A DNA stretch of 53,681 bases from Alphaproteobacteria bacterium casp-alpha2 (GTDB lineage Bacteria; Pseudomonadota; Alphaproteobacteria; Rhodospirillales; Casp-alpha2). Made by a program: the position numbers and the translations under genes. This document shows positions 1-8,803 of this stretch, one piece after another. The stretch spans positions 1 through 53,681 of the forward strand of contig LFEN01000064.1 of the NCBI GenBank assembly GCA_001510075.1, written 5' to 3'. Within the stretch, counting starts at the first letter, position 1, and each line of letters opens with the position of its first letter. The notes under the pieces are model-generated. The model was not told the origin of the DNA. It made no database searches and was given only the letters and a program-made list of their open reading frames with translations.

Positions 1-87
1 TCAGGCGGTCTTGTTTGTAGTCGCTAAGTCGGCTCTTGCGCATAGGTCCCATAATAACCCCAAAACTCGGTTATCTGGGTCAGCCCC

Positions 88-408
88 TTGAAAAATATCG
101 ACATGCGGCTGGATGGGGGATTGGCGCTGTCGTCCGTATATATGTATTCCAGCCGCCGCGGCGCGCTGGCGCAGGGCGGGCTTCCCGTTGCCTTGTCCGA
201 AATCGCAGCCGAAGGCCGTCGTTGGCCGTCTCTCGGGCAAGAGGAAATACAAGGCCATGTCCGTGACCGCACGCAGCCCGGTCAGCCTGTTGATGAATTC
301 ATCCTGAGCGCCATTGCCGATGAAAAAGTCCGGGACGACAGGACCCGGATGCTGAATGAAGAAAGCCTTCCGTTTAACTATCCGGACTTCACTCTTATTG
401 AGCTTTGA
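88..408 (+). CDS. hypothetical protein, possibly a remnant
   Basis: This is a 106-residue reading frame that I do not recognise. It is hydrophilic, has no signal peptide or membrane segment, and ends in an acidic helix-like stretch (about residues 65-106). Third codon positions are G/C-rich, which favours this strand over the opposing frame. An in-frame stop lies at 55-57, so it cannot begin much earlier. The start is weak: TTG at 88 or ATG at 103, neither with a clear Shine-Dalgarno sequence. It could be the tail of a decayed gene cut by the stop at 55. It runs in the same direction as the next hypothetical gene, about 60 bases downstream. Confidence 0.45.
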   Translation: MKNIDMRLDGGLALSSVYMYSSRRGALAQGGLPVALSEIAAEGRRWPSLGQEEIQGHVRDRTQPGQPVDEFILSAIADEKVRDDRTRMLNEESLPFNYPDFTLIEL

Positions 409-469
409 GGCGGTCAAAAACGAGACTAGTATCAACAGGAAGGGGGGCGTCAGAAATAGAGGTGGCGCT

Positions 470-970
470 ATGAGCGTTTTTTGGCTTCCAGATGAAGAAG
501 AACCAGCGGACCTTGGTAACGTCATCAAGGCCGCTGAAGCGCTTATAATTTCAGAATACGATTTTTTCCATCTTGCGTTCCGGCGCTGGAAAGGTTGTGC
601 GCCTGAAAAGGTTGCGCTGGAAGAAACCTTTGCCGATTACATGTTCCATCAGACCGTACCGCCCTGGGTTCGGCACCTGGCGCGCGAAGTGCTTTCTCTG
701 GAAGAAAACGGAACGCTAGATATCGTCTGCATGGGGGCGCATCGATACCAACGGGGCGTACCTCCGCCGAAGAATGGCCGGTTCCACGTTGGAATCATGG
801 CGGCGGCGGTTATCGTTTATTGTTTTGCCCTGGTGGAAATCAGCCATTTTCAGGACACAACGGCGCCATTGCCGTGCAATGGGGGGCCGGGGCTGATGGT
901 TATTTCAAAAATGGCATATGCCGTTTCCGAAGGAAGGATGCCGCCGTGCGGGGAACAAACCGGTGGCTAG
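470..970 (+). CDS. hypothetical protein with one membrane segment
   Basis: A 166-residue protein of no family I recognise. ATG at 470 is chosen because a GAGG-like ribosome site sits about 7 bases upstream (459-463); the open frame upstream of it looks non-coding. Residues 1-95 are rich in acidic, aromatic and basic residues and look like a soluble helical domain. Residues about 106-124 form a single hydrophobic segment, and the tail has two cysteines (about residues 137 and 160). It converges on ubiA, whose stop codon lies at 967-969, so the two reading frames overlap by 4 bases. The C-terminal half is less convincing as folded protein. Confidence 0.6.
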   Translation: MSVFWLPDEEEPADLGNVIKAAEALIISEYDFFHLAFRRWKGCAPEKVALEETFADYMFHQTVPPWVRHLAREVLSLEENGTLDIVCMGAHRYQRGVPPPKNGRFHVGIMAAAVIVYCFALVEISHFQDTTAPLPCNGGPGLMVISKMAYAVSEGRMPPCGEQTGG

Positions 971-1899
971 ACTAGAAGTTGCCCGGCAACGATGCCGACA
1001 AAAACCATTAACCCGAAATCGCGATTGGATTTGAATTTGGACAGGCAATCCTTGGGCTCGGTGATATCGACGTTTTGCGTCTGCCAGGCGAGATGCAGGG
1101 CGGCCAAGCCCAGCGCCGCATAAAAAGGCCACCCCAGCCCTGCCAGCCACCCCGCCGATATCAACAAACCAAGGGTGATCGTATAGAACCCGGCGAGCCA
1201 GGGTTTTGTTGCGGCACCGAATTTCAGCGCCGTCGATTTGACCCCGATCAGCGCGTCGTCTTCCTTGTCCTGGTGGGCGTAAATGGTGTCGTAGCCCAGG
1301 GTCCAGAAAATCCCGGCGCCATAAAGTGCCAACGCCGGGGCGGCAAGGCTCCCCGTGACAACGCTCCAGCCCACCAAGGCGCCCCAATTGAATGTCAGGC
1401 CCAAAAACAATTGCGGCCAATAGGTGATGCGTTTCATGAAAGGATAGGCCGCGACCAGGGCCAGGGAACTGATGCCGAGGATGATGGAAAACATGTTGAA
1501 TTGCACCAGGACGGCCAACCCCAACAGCAGTTGCAGGCCTAAAAACAAGACCGCCTTGGCGACGCTGATTTTGCCGCTGGCGATGGGCCGGGTCGCGGTT
1601 CTGGCAACGCGGGCGTCAAAGTTCCTATCGGCGATGTCGTTGACGGTGCACCCCGCGCCCCGCATGACGATGGAGCCGACGGCAAACAATATCATTACCT
1701 GCCAGTCCGGCCATGTCGGAGTAGCCAGCGCCAACCCCCACCAGCAGGGCAGCAAAAGCAACCACGTGCCAATGGGTCTGTCGGCCCGCGCTAAGCGCAG
1801 GTACGGTTTGGCGAATGACGGCGCCAACCGGTCAATCCAGCTTTGCGGCGGTATATCGGTGGCGATTGGGCCGGGCGTGTGAGGTGACGAATCGTTCAT
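967..1899 (-). CDS. ubiA: 4-hydroxybenzoate polyprenyltransferase
   Basis: This 310-residue integral membrane enzyme attaches a polyprenyl chain to 4-hydroxybenzoate, the first committed step of ubiquinone synthesis in the inner membrane. Both aspartate-rich motifs of the UbiA family are visible: NDIADRNFD at residues 87-95 and DTIYAHQDKEDD at 204-215, which bind the Mg2+-diphosphate of the prenyl donor. About eight hydrophobic segments follow a polar N-terminus of about 35 residues. The length fits the bacterial family (about 290-320). It is divergent from rsmE, sharing a short intergenic region of about 75 bases. The identification is firm; the chain length of the prenyl donor cannot be read from sequence. 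Confidence 0.95.
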   Translation of the reverse strand: MNDSSPHTPGPIATDIPPQSWIDRLAPSFAKPYLRLARADRPIGTWLLLLPCWWGLALATPTWPDWQVMILFAVGSIVMRGAGCTVNDIADRNFDARVARTATRPIASGKISVAKAVLFLGLQLLLGLAVLVQFNMFSIILGISSLALVAAYPFMKRITYWPQLFLGLTFNWGALVGWSVVTGSLAAPALALYGAGIFWTLGYDTIYAHQDKEDDALIGVKSTALKFGAATKPWLAGFYTITLGLLISAGWLAGLGWPFYAALGLAALHLAWQTQNVDITEPKDCLSKFKSNRDFGLMVFVGIVAGQLLV

Positions 1900-1974
1900 G
1901 AGGAAAACTATACCCGAAACAGTGGCCGCTTATGATATATCCGATGGAATGATGTTTTTCCCGGTATCATAACA

Positions 1975-2739
1975 GTGAATTCTAATCTTCATAATCTGCC
2001 CCGGCTTTTTATCGAGCAACCCCTTGCCGCCGGCCAGCCTGTTGCCCTTGATGCTTCCCAGGCCAACTATCTGGGCAATGTCATGCGTTTGGGCACCGGG
2101 GACGAGGTCTTGTTGTTCAATGGCCGGGACGGTGAATGGGGCGCCCAGCTCGGTAAAATCGGTAAAAAAAAGGGGGATGTGGTCGTTAAGGAGCAGACCC
2201 GCCCCCAGGAACAAGAACCGGGGCCTTGGCTGGCCTTTGCGCCCCTGAAAAAACCCCGAACCGCGTTCCTGGTTGAAAAGGCGACAGAGCTGGGTGCTTC
2301 CCGGCTTTGCCCGGTTTTTACCCGCCATACCAATTCGGCCCGCATCAACCCGGAGCGCATGCGCGCCCATGCCATTGAGGCGGCCGAACAGTGCCGTCGG
2401 CTCAGCGTCCCGGAGATCGAGGCGGCAAAACCCCTGGCCCAATTCATCGACGGCTGGCCCCCGGGGCGCAGGCTTCTGGTGCTCGATGAAACCGGCGGCG
2501 GTGCGCCTATCGCCGAGCACCTGTCTTCCTTGCGGGCAGCGTCTGGCGGGCTATCTTTTGAGTGCGGGTTTTTATGCGGCCCGGAAGGCGGATTTGAAGA
2601 AAGCGAGCTTGACGCCCTTCGTGCGCTGGATTTTGCTTCTCGCGTTGATCTGGGGCCGAGAATTTTGCGGGCGGAAACGGCGGCCTTGTCGGCCTTGGCC
2701 TGCTGGCAGGCTTTTCTCGGCAATGGCCATCGGTCGTAA
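1975..2739 (+). CDS. rsmE: 16S rRNA (uracil-1498-N3)-methyltransferase
   Basis: This 254-residue SPOUT-family enzyme methylates U1498 of 16S rRNA using S-adenosylmethionine. Family marks are EKATELG (residues 101-107), GPEGGF (202-207) and the knot segment [12 protein letters not shown] (226-237), which forms the trefoil cofactor site. An N-terminal PUA-like barrel precedes it. The start is GTG at 1975, since the family normally begins with a short stretch before the RLF motif seen at residues 10-12. No strong ribosome site precedes it. It is followed 26 bases later by gshA, so the two are probably co-transcribed. Confidence 0.95.
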   Translation: MNSNLHNLPRLFIEQPLAAGQPVALDASQANYLGNVMRLGTGDEVLLFNGRDGEWGAQLGKIGKKKGDVVVKEQTRPQEQEPGPWLAFAPLKKPRTAFLVEKATELGASRLCPVFTRHTNSARINPERMRAHAIEAAEQCRRLSVPEIEAAKPLAQFIDGWPPGRRLLVLDETGGGAPIAEHLSSLRAASGGLSFECGFLCGPEGGFEESELDALRALDFASRVDLGPRILRAETAALSALACWQAFLGNGHRS

Positions 2740-2765
2740 CAATTAAACCAACGAAAGAAATTAAA

Positions 2766-4145
2766 ATGACTTCTCAATCCCCGGGCGCCCCCCTGGCCAA
2801 AGATGCCTTCGTCAACGGCAAGGAATCGTTGATTGAATACATTGCCGCCGGCTGTAAACCGAAAAAAAATTGGCGGATCGGCACGGAACACGAAAAATTC
2901 GCCTACCACCTGTCTACCCTGGAGCCGCTGGAATACGAAGGCCCGTCGGGTATCCGCGCCCTTCTCGAAGGCCTGACCCAGTTCGGCTGGGAGCCGGTTC
3001 TGGAAGCCGGCAACCCGATTGCCCTTTCCAAGCCGGACGGCAGTTTTGTCAGTCTGGAACCGGCAGGCCAGGTGGAACTTTCCGGCGCCCCGGTGGAAAC
3101 CATTCACCAAACCTGTGACGAGGTCACCGGTCACCTGCAACAGGTCAAGGCCATCGCCCGTGAGTTGGACATCGGTTATATCGGCCTCGGCCACCGGGCA
3201 AAATGGTCGACCAAAGATATGCCCTGGATGCCGAAAGGGCGCTACAAGATCATGCGCGATTACATGCCTAAAAAAGGCAAGCTCGGTCTCGAGATGATGC
3301 AGTCCACCTGCACCGTGCAGGTCAACCTGGATTTCGAATCCGAGGCCGCCATGGTCCGCATGTATCGCATTTCGCTGGCGTTGCAGCCGGTGGCGACGGC
3401 GCTTTGGGCCAACTCGCCATTCAAGGACGGCAAGCCGTCCGGGTATCTGTCATATCGCAGCCATATCTGGACGGATGTCGATCCCGACCGCAGTGGCATG
3501 CTGCCCTTCGTCTTCGAAGACGGCTTCGGGTTCGAACGCTACGTCGATTACGTGCTCGATGTGCCGATGTATTTCGTTTACCGGGATGGCGTCTATATCG
3601 ATGCCGCCGGCCAATCGTTCCGGGATTTTATGGACGCTAAGTTGCCGGCGCTTCCAGGTGAAAAGCCATTGATGAAGGACTGGATCGATCACATGAGTAC
3701 CGTCTTTCCCGAGGTCCGCCTGAAACAGTTTCTGGAAATGCGCGGCACCGACGGCGGGCCCTGGAGCCGCTTGTGCGCCTTGCCCGCCTTTTGGGTTGGC
3801 TTGCTCTATGACTCGGAAGCCGTGGACGCTGCCTGGAATCTCGTCAAGGACTGGACGTTCGATGAAATGCAGGCCATGCGCGACGAAGTGCCGCGCCTGG
3901 CCCTGAAAACACCGTTCAGGAACCGGACGGTCAAAGATATCGCCATAGAGGCGCTGGAAATTTCCCACAAGGGGCTTGGCAATCGTCGTTGCCTCGACAG
4001 TATCGGGCTCGACGAAACCCACTTTTTGAAGCCTTTGTTTCAGACCGCCCATTCCGGCATCACGCCGGCGGAAGAAATGTTGAATGCCTATGAAGGCCGT
4101 TGGGGCGGTTCCGTCGATCCGGTGTTTCAGGAATACTCGTATTAA
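2766..4145 (+). CDS. gshA: glutamate-cysteine ligase, plant/proteobacterial type
   Basis: This 459-residue cytosolic ligase joins glutamate and cysteine in the ATP-dependent first step of glutathione synthesis. It resembles the plant-type GCS2 family found in Alphaproteobacteria rather than the E. coli type. Signs are the early GTEHEKF segment (about residues 39-45), the length near 460, and the C-terminal segment rich in W, G and V. A GAAAG-like ribosome site lies upstream of ATG 2766. It follows rsmE closely and converges on tldD with a 4-base overlap of the stop codons. Confidence 0.93.
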   Translation: MTSQSPGAPLAKDAFVNGKESLIEYIAAGCKPKKNWRIGTEHEKFAYHLSTLEPLEYEGPSGIRALLEGLTQFGWEPVLEAGNPIALSKPDGSFVSLEPAGQVELSGAPVETIHQTCDEVTGHLQQVKAIARELDIGYIGLGHRAKWSTKDMPWMPKGRYKIMRDYMPKKGKLGLEMMQSTCTVQVNLDFESEAAMVRMYRISLALQPVATALWANSPFKDGKPSGYLSYRSHIWTDVDPDRSGMLPFVFEDGFGFERYVDYVLDVPMYFVYRDGVYIDAAGQSFRDFMDAKLPALPGEKPLMKDWIDHMSTVFPEVRLKQFLEMRGTDGGPWSRLCALPAFWVGLLYDSEAVDAAWNLVKDWTFDEMQAMRDEVPRLALKTPFRNRTVKDIAIEALEISHKGLGNRRCLDSIGLDETHFLKPLFQTAHSGITPAEEMLNAYEGRWGGSVDPVFQEYSY

Positions 4146-5572
4146 ACAGCCGTGCCGCCGACGGTCAAATTGTCGATCTTGAGGGTCGGTTGGCCGACGC
4201 CGACGGGCACCCCTTGGCCATCCTTGCCGCAGGTGCCGACGCCGGGATCGAGCGCCATATCGTTGCCGATCATGGAAACCCGCGTCAACACATCCGGGCC
4301 GTTGCCGATCAGGGTTGCCCCTTTCAGGGGTACGCCGATCTTGCCGTTCTCGATCTGGTAGGCTTCGGTGCAGGTGAAGACGAATTTGCCGGACGTGATA
4401 TCGACCTGGCCACCGCCGAAGTTGACGGCATAGACGCCCTTATCCACGGACTTAAGGATTTCTTGCGGATCGTGTTCGCCGGACAGCAGGCAGGTGTTGG
4501 TCATTCTCGGCATCGGGGCGTGGGCGTAGCTTTCCCGGCGCCCATTGCCGGTGCCCGGCACGCCCATCAGGCGCGCGTTCATACGATCTTGCATATAGCC
4601 TTTGAGGATTCCGTCCTCGATCAGCACGGTGCGTTCGCTGGGCGTGCCTTCATCGTCAATGGTCAGCGATCCCCGCCGGTCCTCGATGGTGCCGTCGTCA
4701 ATAACCGTGATGCCGGGAGACGCGACCCGTTGGCCCAAGAGGCCGGAGAAAGCGGATGTTTTCTTGCGGTTAAAGTCGCCTTCCAGCCCGTGACCGATGG
4801 CTTCGTGCAGCAAGATGCCCGGCCAACCGGGGCCGAGCACCACCGGCACTTCGCCGGCCGGTGCGGCGATTGATTCCAGGTTGACCAACGCCTGGCGAAG
4901 CGCCTCGTCCACCGATGCCTTCCAGGCGGCGGGTTCCAGGTAAAGATCAAACGCGACCCGCCCGCCGACGCCGTGCGACCCGGTTTCCATGCGCCCGTCT
5001 TTTTCCACGACGACGGAGACATTGAGCCGAACCAGGGGCCGGATATCGGCAGCCCGGGCGCCGTCGGCGCGGATGATTTCCACCGCCTGCCAGTTGCCGG
5101 ACAGGGACGCCGACACTTGCACCACACGCTCGTCCTTTTGGCGCGCGTAGGCGTCCATATCGGCCAGTAGTTTCACCTTGGTTTCAAAATCGACCAGGGA
5201 AAGCGGATTGTCGTCCATATAAAGGTTGCGGTTGGTGCCCACCGGGCCCGCATCGGTGCCGCCCTTGCCGGCGCTGATGGTTTTGACCGTATTGCCGGCG
5301 CGGCGGATGGCGTCTTCGCTTATTTCCGAAGCATGGGAATACCCCGTCGTTTCCCCGCAAACGGCGCGAAGCCCGAAACCCTGGCTGGTATCGAAGGCGG
5401 CGCTTTTGATCTGGCCGTCGTCGAAAACAATACTTTCCGATTGGCGGTATTCGAGAAACAACTCTCCGTCGTCGCTTCCCTTGAGCGCATCCTCGACAAT
5501 GCCCTGGACACGGCCCCGGTCGAGACCGGCGCGGGTAAAGAACAAATCGTCGGTGGCGGCAAAATCGGTCAT
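4142..5572 (-). CDS. tldD: metalloprotease TldD
   Basis: TldD is the zinc-bearing catalytic half of the TldD/TldE protease, known to process the microcin B17 precursor and to degrade unfolded peptides. The 476-residue protein has the HExxxH zinc motif [11 protein letters not shown] at residues 256-266, and a conserved cysteine-containing GVGTCG stretch near the C-terminus. Length matches the family (about 470-480). The partner TldE/PmbA is encoded separately at 13221-14564. The gene is monocistronic and divergent from the DUF3422 gene. Confidence 0.96.
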   Translation of the reverse strand: MTDFAATDDLFFTRAGLDRGRVQGIVEDALKGSDDGELFLEYRQSESIVFDDGQIKSAAFDTSQGFGLRAVCGETTGYSHASEISEDAIRRAGNTVKTISAGKGGTDAGPVGTNRNLYMDDNPLSLVDFETKVKLLADMDAYARQKDERVVQVSASLSGNWQAVEIIRADGARAADIRPLVRLNVSVVVEKDGRMETGSHGVGGRVAFDLYLEPAAWKASVDEALRQALVNLESIAAPAGEVPVVLGPGWPGILLHEAIGHGLEGDFNRKKTSAFSGLLGQRVASPGITVIDDGTIEDRRGSLTIDDEGTPSERTVLIEDGILKGYMQDRMNARLMGVPGTGNGRRESYAHAPMPRMTNTCLLSGEHDPQEILKSVDKGVYAVNFGGGQVDITSGKFVFTCTEAYQIENGKIGVPLKGATLIGNGPDVLTRVSMIGNDMALDPGVGTCGKDGQGVPVGVGQPTLKIDNLTVGGTAV

Positions 5573-5666
5573 AAAAACTTCCTTAGCTAAAAAAATCTAC
5601 CCATGTTATGGGCTGTGGCGAACCGGTATGATGATTATATAGGAAGACATCGAGGAAAAAACGACC

Positions 5667-6962
5667 ATGACGGGATTTAAGGAACATCCGCTGCGCGAAA
5701 CCCTTGCTCGGGAAATGCATGCGCGGCCATTCGGGGTTGTCGATGCGCCTGCGAAAATCTCCTATCTGGCGGTGGTAAACGGTGAAATCAGTGATGACGC
5801 TGAGCGTCAGCACCTTAGCAACCTGTGCTCGGTTTTCAAGGTGCCGCCACCACCGGGCGACGCCACCCATTTTGCCGAAAACATGGGCCGCTTTCGGTTG
5901 AAATGGGAACGCCATACGGAGTTCGCCACCTACACCTTCATTTGTGAAGAACCTTTTGAGCAGCCGTTCAAGGAACCTGTCATCGATTTGATCCCCGAGG
6001 ATTGGTTGTCTGCTATCCCCGGTGAAGTTCTAGTCGCGTCCCACATCGCCATTGAAGGCCGTGACATGCCCGAGCGGGCGGTTCCGGAGCTGGTCGGTCT
6101 GTTCGACAACAACACGGTCATGGGCGGCCACGCCGGCGGTGGGCGAGCCTTGGTCTGGACCGATTTCAAGATCCACGAAGACCGGTTCCGGCGTATTCTC
6201 GTTCGCGATATCGGCATGAACCATCGCGCGATGGCCCGGCTCGTTCAGCGGGTTGTGGAAATCGAAACATACCGGTCCTTGGCGATGTTGGCGTTACCGC
6301 TGGCCCGTGACGCCCGGTTCCGGGTTTCCGGTTTTGAAACCGAAGTCAGCAATATTATTACCAGCCTTGCCGGAATCGACGGTGTTGATGATGAACGCAA
6401 ACTGCTGGCCAGGTTATCTATCCTTGCCGCCGAGGCCGAACAGACGTCGGTAGAAACCAGCTATCGGTTCAGTGCTGCCCGGGCCTATTACAATCTCGTA
6501 AAACGCAGGCTTGAAGACATTCGCGAAGACAAGATCGTCGGCCTGCAATCGATCGGGGAATTCATCGACAAACGGCTGGGGCCGGCCATGGAGACAGTTG
6601 AAAATGCCGCCAGCCGCCAGGAAGTCCTGTCCCGGCGCATTGCGCGCGCCAGTGACCTTCTTCGTACCCGTGTCGATGTCGCCCTGGAAGAGCAAAACCG
6701 CGATCTTTTGCGCTCCATGGACCGCCGCGCCCGGTTGCAGCTTCGCCTGCAGGCGACGGTTGAGGGCCTGTCCGTTGTCGCCATCAGTTACTACCTGTTG
6801 AGCCTGATTTCCTATCTGGCCAAGGGGGCCAGGGGCTTTGGCGTCGTCGTCGATCCTTTTGTCGTTGTCACGATTGCGTTTCCCTTTGTCGCCTTCGGTG
6901 TTTGGGCCGGTGTACGCAGGGTTCGCCGCTCGGTCACGGCGCGCAAGGAGGAAGAAGATTGA
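5667..6962 (+). CDS. DUF3422 family membrane protein
   Basis: This 431-residue protein begins with the FKEHPLRETLAREMHARPF segment characteristic of DUF3422. The first 350 residues are soluble, with a long coiled-coil-like stretch around residues 270-365. Two C-terminal membrane segments follow, near residues 368-388 and 395-418, ending in a basic tail, so it is probably anchored in the inner membrane with a large soluble domain. A GAGG ribosome site (about 5652) precedes ATG 5667. Function is unknown for the family; a broad proteobacterial distribution is known, but I infer nothing more specific. Confidence 0.88.
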   Translation: MTGFKEHPLRETLAREMHARPFGVVDAPAKISYLAVVNGEISDDAERQHLSNLCSVFKVPPPPGDATHFAENMGRFRLKWERHTEFATYTFICEEPFEQPFKEPVIDLIPEDWLSAIPGEVLVASHIAIEGRDMPERAVPELVGLFDNNTVMGGHAGGGRALVWTDFKIHEDRFRRILVRDIGMNHRAMARLVQRVVEIETYRSLAMLALPLARDARFRVSGFETEVSNIITSLAGIDGVDDERKLLARLSILAAEAEQTSVETSYRFSAARAYYNLVKRRLEDIREDKIVGLQSIGEFIDKRLGPAMETVENAASRQEVLSRRIARASDLLRTRVDVALEEQNRDLLRSMDRRARLQLRLQATVEGLSVVAISYYLLSLISYLAKGARGFGVVVDPFVVVTIAFPFVAFGVWAGVRRVRRSVTARKEEED

Positions 6963-6993
6963 AGCATCCTTTTCCCCGAATGATGATTGGGAC

Positions 6994-7022
6994 TTGATTT
7001 TTACCAAGGAGAGGGGTTTATT
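6994..7022 (+). promoter_or_regulatory. putative sigma-70 type promoter for metZ leader
   Basis: A TTGATT box (6994-6999) is separated by 17 bases from TTTATT (7017-7022), each matching four of six consensus positions. It lies about 11 bases before the SAM-II riboswitch, so transcription starting near 7029 would include the whole aptamer. The call rests on spacing and position only. Confidence 0.45.
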
Positions 7023-7032
7023 CTCTGTTGTT

Positions 7033-7090
7033 ACGTGGTGATTTGGTCGACCGGCTTGCGCCCACGTTAAAAAAACCGCTAAAAGGTCGG
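7033..7090 (+). ncRNA. SAM-II riboswitch (metZ leader)
   Basis: The leader contains the conserved SAM-II blocks in order: GGTGATTTGG (about 7037-7046), CCGGCTTGCGCCCACGTTAAA (centred on 7051-7071) and CGCTAAAAGGT (7077-7087). These form the H-type pseudoknot that binds S-adenosylmethionine in the known class. Only one position of the usual CTTGCAGCCACG block differs clearly (GCGCCC instead of GCAGCC). It sits directly before an intrinsic terminator and metZ, a methionine-synthesis gene, the usual context for this class in Alphaproteobacteria. High SAM is expected to switch metZ off. Confidence 0.93.
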
Positions 7091-7102
7091 AGCTGTAGAA
7101 AG

Positions 7103-7130
7103 CCCTGACCCCTGTGGTTAGGGTTTTTTT
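7103..7130 (+). terminator. intrinsic terminator in the metZ leader
   Basis: An 8-base-pair stem, CCCTGACC (7103-7110) with GGTTAGGG (7116-7123) including one G-T pair, encloses a five-base loop and is followed by seven T residues. It lies 12 bases after the SAM-II aptamer and 35 bases before metZ, so control is likely by premature transcription termination. The anti-terminator pairing is not obvious by eye. Confidence 0.85.
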
Positions 7131-7165
7131 ATTGCCGGTCCGACGCAAAAACGGAGGACGATATT

Positions 7166-8356
7166 ATGGATGCCAAGAAAACCGATCCGGCAAATTGGCG
7201 CTCTGCGACAAAACTTGTCCGTGGCGGCACCGAGCGTTCGCCTTTTCAGGAAACCAGCGAGGGCCTGTTCCTGACGTCTGGGTACGTTTACGACAGCGCC
7301 GAAGAGGCCGAACGGGCCTTCACCGGCGACGTCCAGCGCTACATGTATTCGCGCTACGCCAATCCCACCGTCACCATGTTCGAAAATCGCCTGGCCTTGC
7401 TGGAGGGGGCTGAATATTGCGTCTCCACCGCGACCGGCATGGCGGCGGCCTATGCGGCGTTAACCAGCCAGCTCAAGGCCGGCGACCGGGTGGTCGCGTC
7501 CCGGGCGCTGTTCGGGTCGTGTCATTACATCATCACTCAGGAACTGCCGAAGTTCGGAATTGAAACGGTGCTGGTGGACGGCATCGATCTGGATGCCTGG
7601 GCCGAGGCGCTGGAGGAAAAAACCCAGTGCGTTTTTCTGGAAACACCGTCCAACCCGGCCCTCGAAATCATCGACATCAAGGCCGTCAGCGAGCTTGCCC
7701 ACAAGGCGGGGGCGCTGCTGATCATTGATAATGTCTTTGCCACGCCGATCCTGCAAAAGCCTTTGGAACTGGGCGCCGATATCGTCATGTACTCGGCAAC
7801 CAAGCACATTGACGGGCAGGGGCGGACCCTGGGCGGTGCTATTTTGACCAATAACGAGGATTATTTCGAAAATTTGCTGAAACCCTTCCTGCGCCATACC
7901 GGACCGTCGCTCAGTCCCTTTAACGCCTGGGTGCTGTTAAAAGGGCTGGAGACGCTCGATCTTCGGGTTCGGCGGCACGTGGAAAATGCCCACGTCCTGG
8001 CGAAATTCCTGGAAGGTCGCAAGCAAGTCACCAAGGTGCTGTATCCCGGCCTGGGCAGCCATCCGCAACATGAACTGGCGATGCGGCAAATGACCGGCGG
8101 CGGGACAATGGTGTCGTTTGAGGTCGATGGCGGCAAGGACGGGGCGTTCCGGTTCCTGGATGGCTTGGGGTTGATCGACATTTCCAACAACCTGGGCGAT
8201 GCCAAAAGTCTGATCACGCACCCGGCGACGACGACGCACCACCGCCTGAGCCCCGAAGAAAGAATGGAAATCGGCATCTCCGACGGCCTTGTCCGCTTAT
8301 CGGTGGGGCTGGAAGATGTCGAAGATCTTAAAGAGGACCTGGACCAAGCGTTATAG
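7166..8356 (+). CDS. metZ: O-succinylhomoserine sulfhydrylase
   Basis: This 396-residue PLP enzyme of the Cys/Met metabolism family makes homocysteine directly from O-succinylhomoserine and sulfide. The PLP lysine is Lys213 in the SATKHIDGQGR segment (210-220); the conserved YSRYANPT stretch (61-68) and ETPSNP (159-164) are present. A GGAGG site precedes ATG 7166. MetZ is preferred over MetB/MetC because of the N-terminal TKLVRGGTERS segment, the length and the SAM-II leader. O-acetylhomoserine as substrate cannot be excluded. Confidence 0.93.
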   Translation: MDAKKTDPANWRSATKLVRGGTERSPFQETSEGLFLTSGYVYDSAEEAERAFTGDVQRYMYSRYANPTVTMFENRLALLEGAEYCVSTATGMAAAYAALTSQLKAGDRVVASRALFGSCHYIITQELPKFGIETVLVDGIDLDAWAEALEEKTQCVFLETPSNPALEIIDIKAVSELAHKAGALLIIDNVFATPILQKPLELGADIVMYSATKHIDGQGRTLGGAILTNNEDYFENLLKPFLRHTGPSLSPFNAWVLLKGLETLDLRVRRHVENAHVLAKFLEGRKQVTKVLYPGLGSHPQHELAMRQMTGGGTMVSFEVDGGKDGAFRFLDGLGLIDISNNLGDAKSLITHPATTTHHRLSPEERMEIGISDGLVRLSVGLEDVEDLKEDLDQAL

Positions 8357-8360
8357 ACGA

Positions 8361-8786
8361 CTATTTTTGTCGCCAGGGAAGGCCGTCCGCCTTCCAACCG
8401 GAGACGGTGCCCCGGTGGCCGTCGTCGTCACGGTCTCCTTCGAAGCCGCCTTCGATGTTGAAACATTGTGTAAACCCGTTGGCGGTCATGGTCTCTGCGG
8501 CACTGGCGGACCGGCCGCCGGACCGGCACAGGAATAAAATGGCTGTATCCTTGCTTGGCACCCCGCTGCTGACCTGGTCGATGAAATCGGGATTGGGGTC
8601 CATGCCGGGATAGGCTTTCCATTGGATGGCAAGCGGCTCTTTGCCCAGTTGCGACAGATCAGGTCCGCCGACCCATGTGTGTTCGGCGTCGGTTCTGACA
8701 TCAATCAGGACAGCATCCGGGTCTTGGGAAAGTTTTTCCCATGCCTGTTTGACCGAGACGTCCCCGGCGTAAGTTTTTTCTGACAA
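8361..8786 (-). CDS. rhodanese-like domain protein
   Basis: A single rhodanese domain of 141 residues, with the active-site cysteine at residue 87 in the loop CRSGGRS (87-93) and the family DVR motif at 29-31. It lacks a signal peptide, so it should be cytosolic. It is the last gene of the korA-korB-fprA-rhodanese run, 17 bases after the reductase gene. Rhodaneses move sulfane sulfur; here supply or repair of iron-sulfur clusters for the ferredoxin-dependent enzymes upstream is a reasonable inference, not shown. Confidence 0.9.
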   Translation of the reverse strand: MSEKTYAGDVSVKQAWEKLSQDPDAVLIDVRTDAEHTWVGGPDLSQLGKEPLAIQWKAYPGMDPNPDFIDQVSSGVPSKDTAILFLCRSGGRSASAAETMTANGFTQCFNIEGGFEGDRDDDGHRGTVSGWKADGLPWRQK

Positions 8787-8803
8787 GAGCGTGTCTCCTT
8801 AAA

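Noticed and set aside
1-528. Minus-strand open frame of 175 residues
   Set aside because: Its sequence is low in protein-like features and it overlaps two plus-strand frames with better codon bias; no ribosome site was seen.
2067-3194. Minus-strand frame of 375 residues across rsmE and gshA
   Set aside because: It is an antisense shadow; both opposing genes have clear family motifs.
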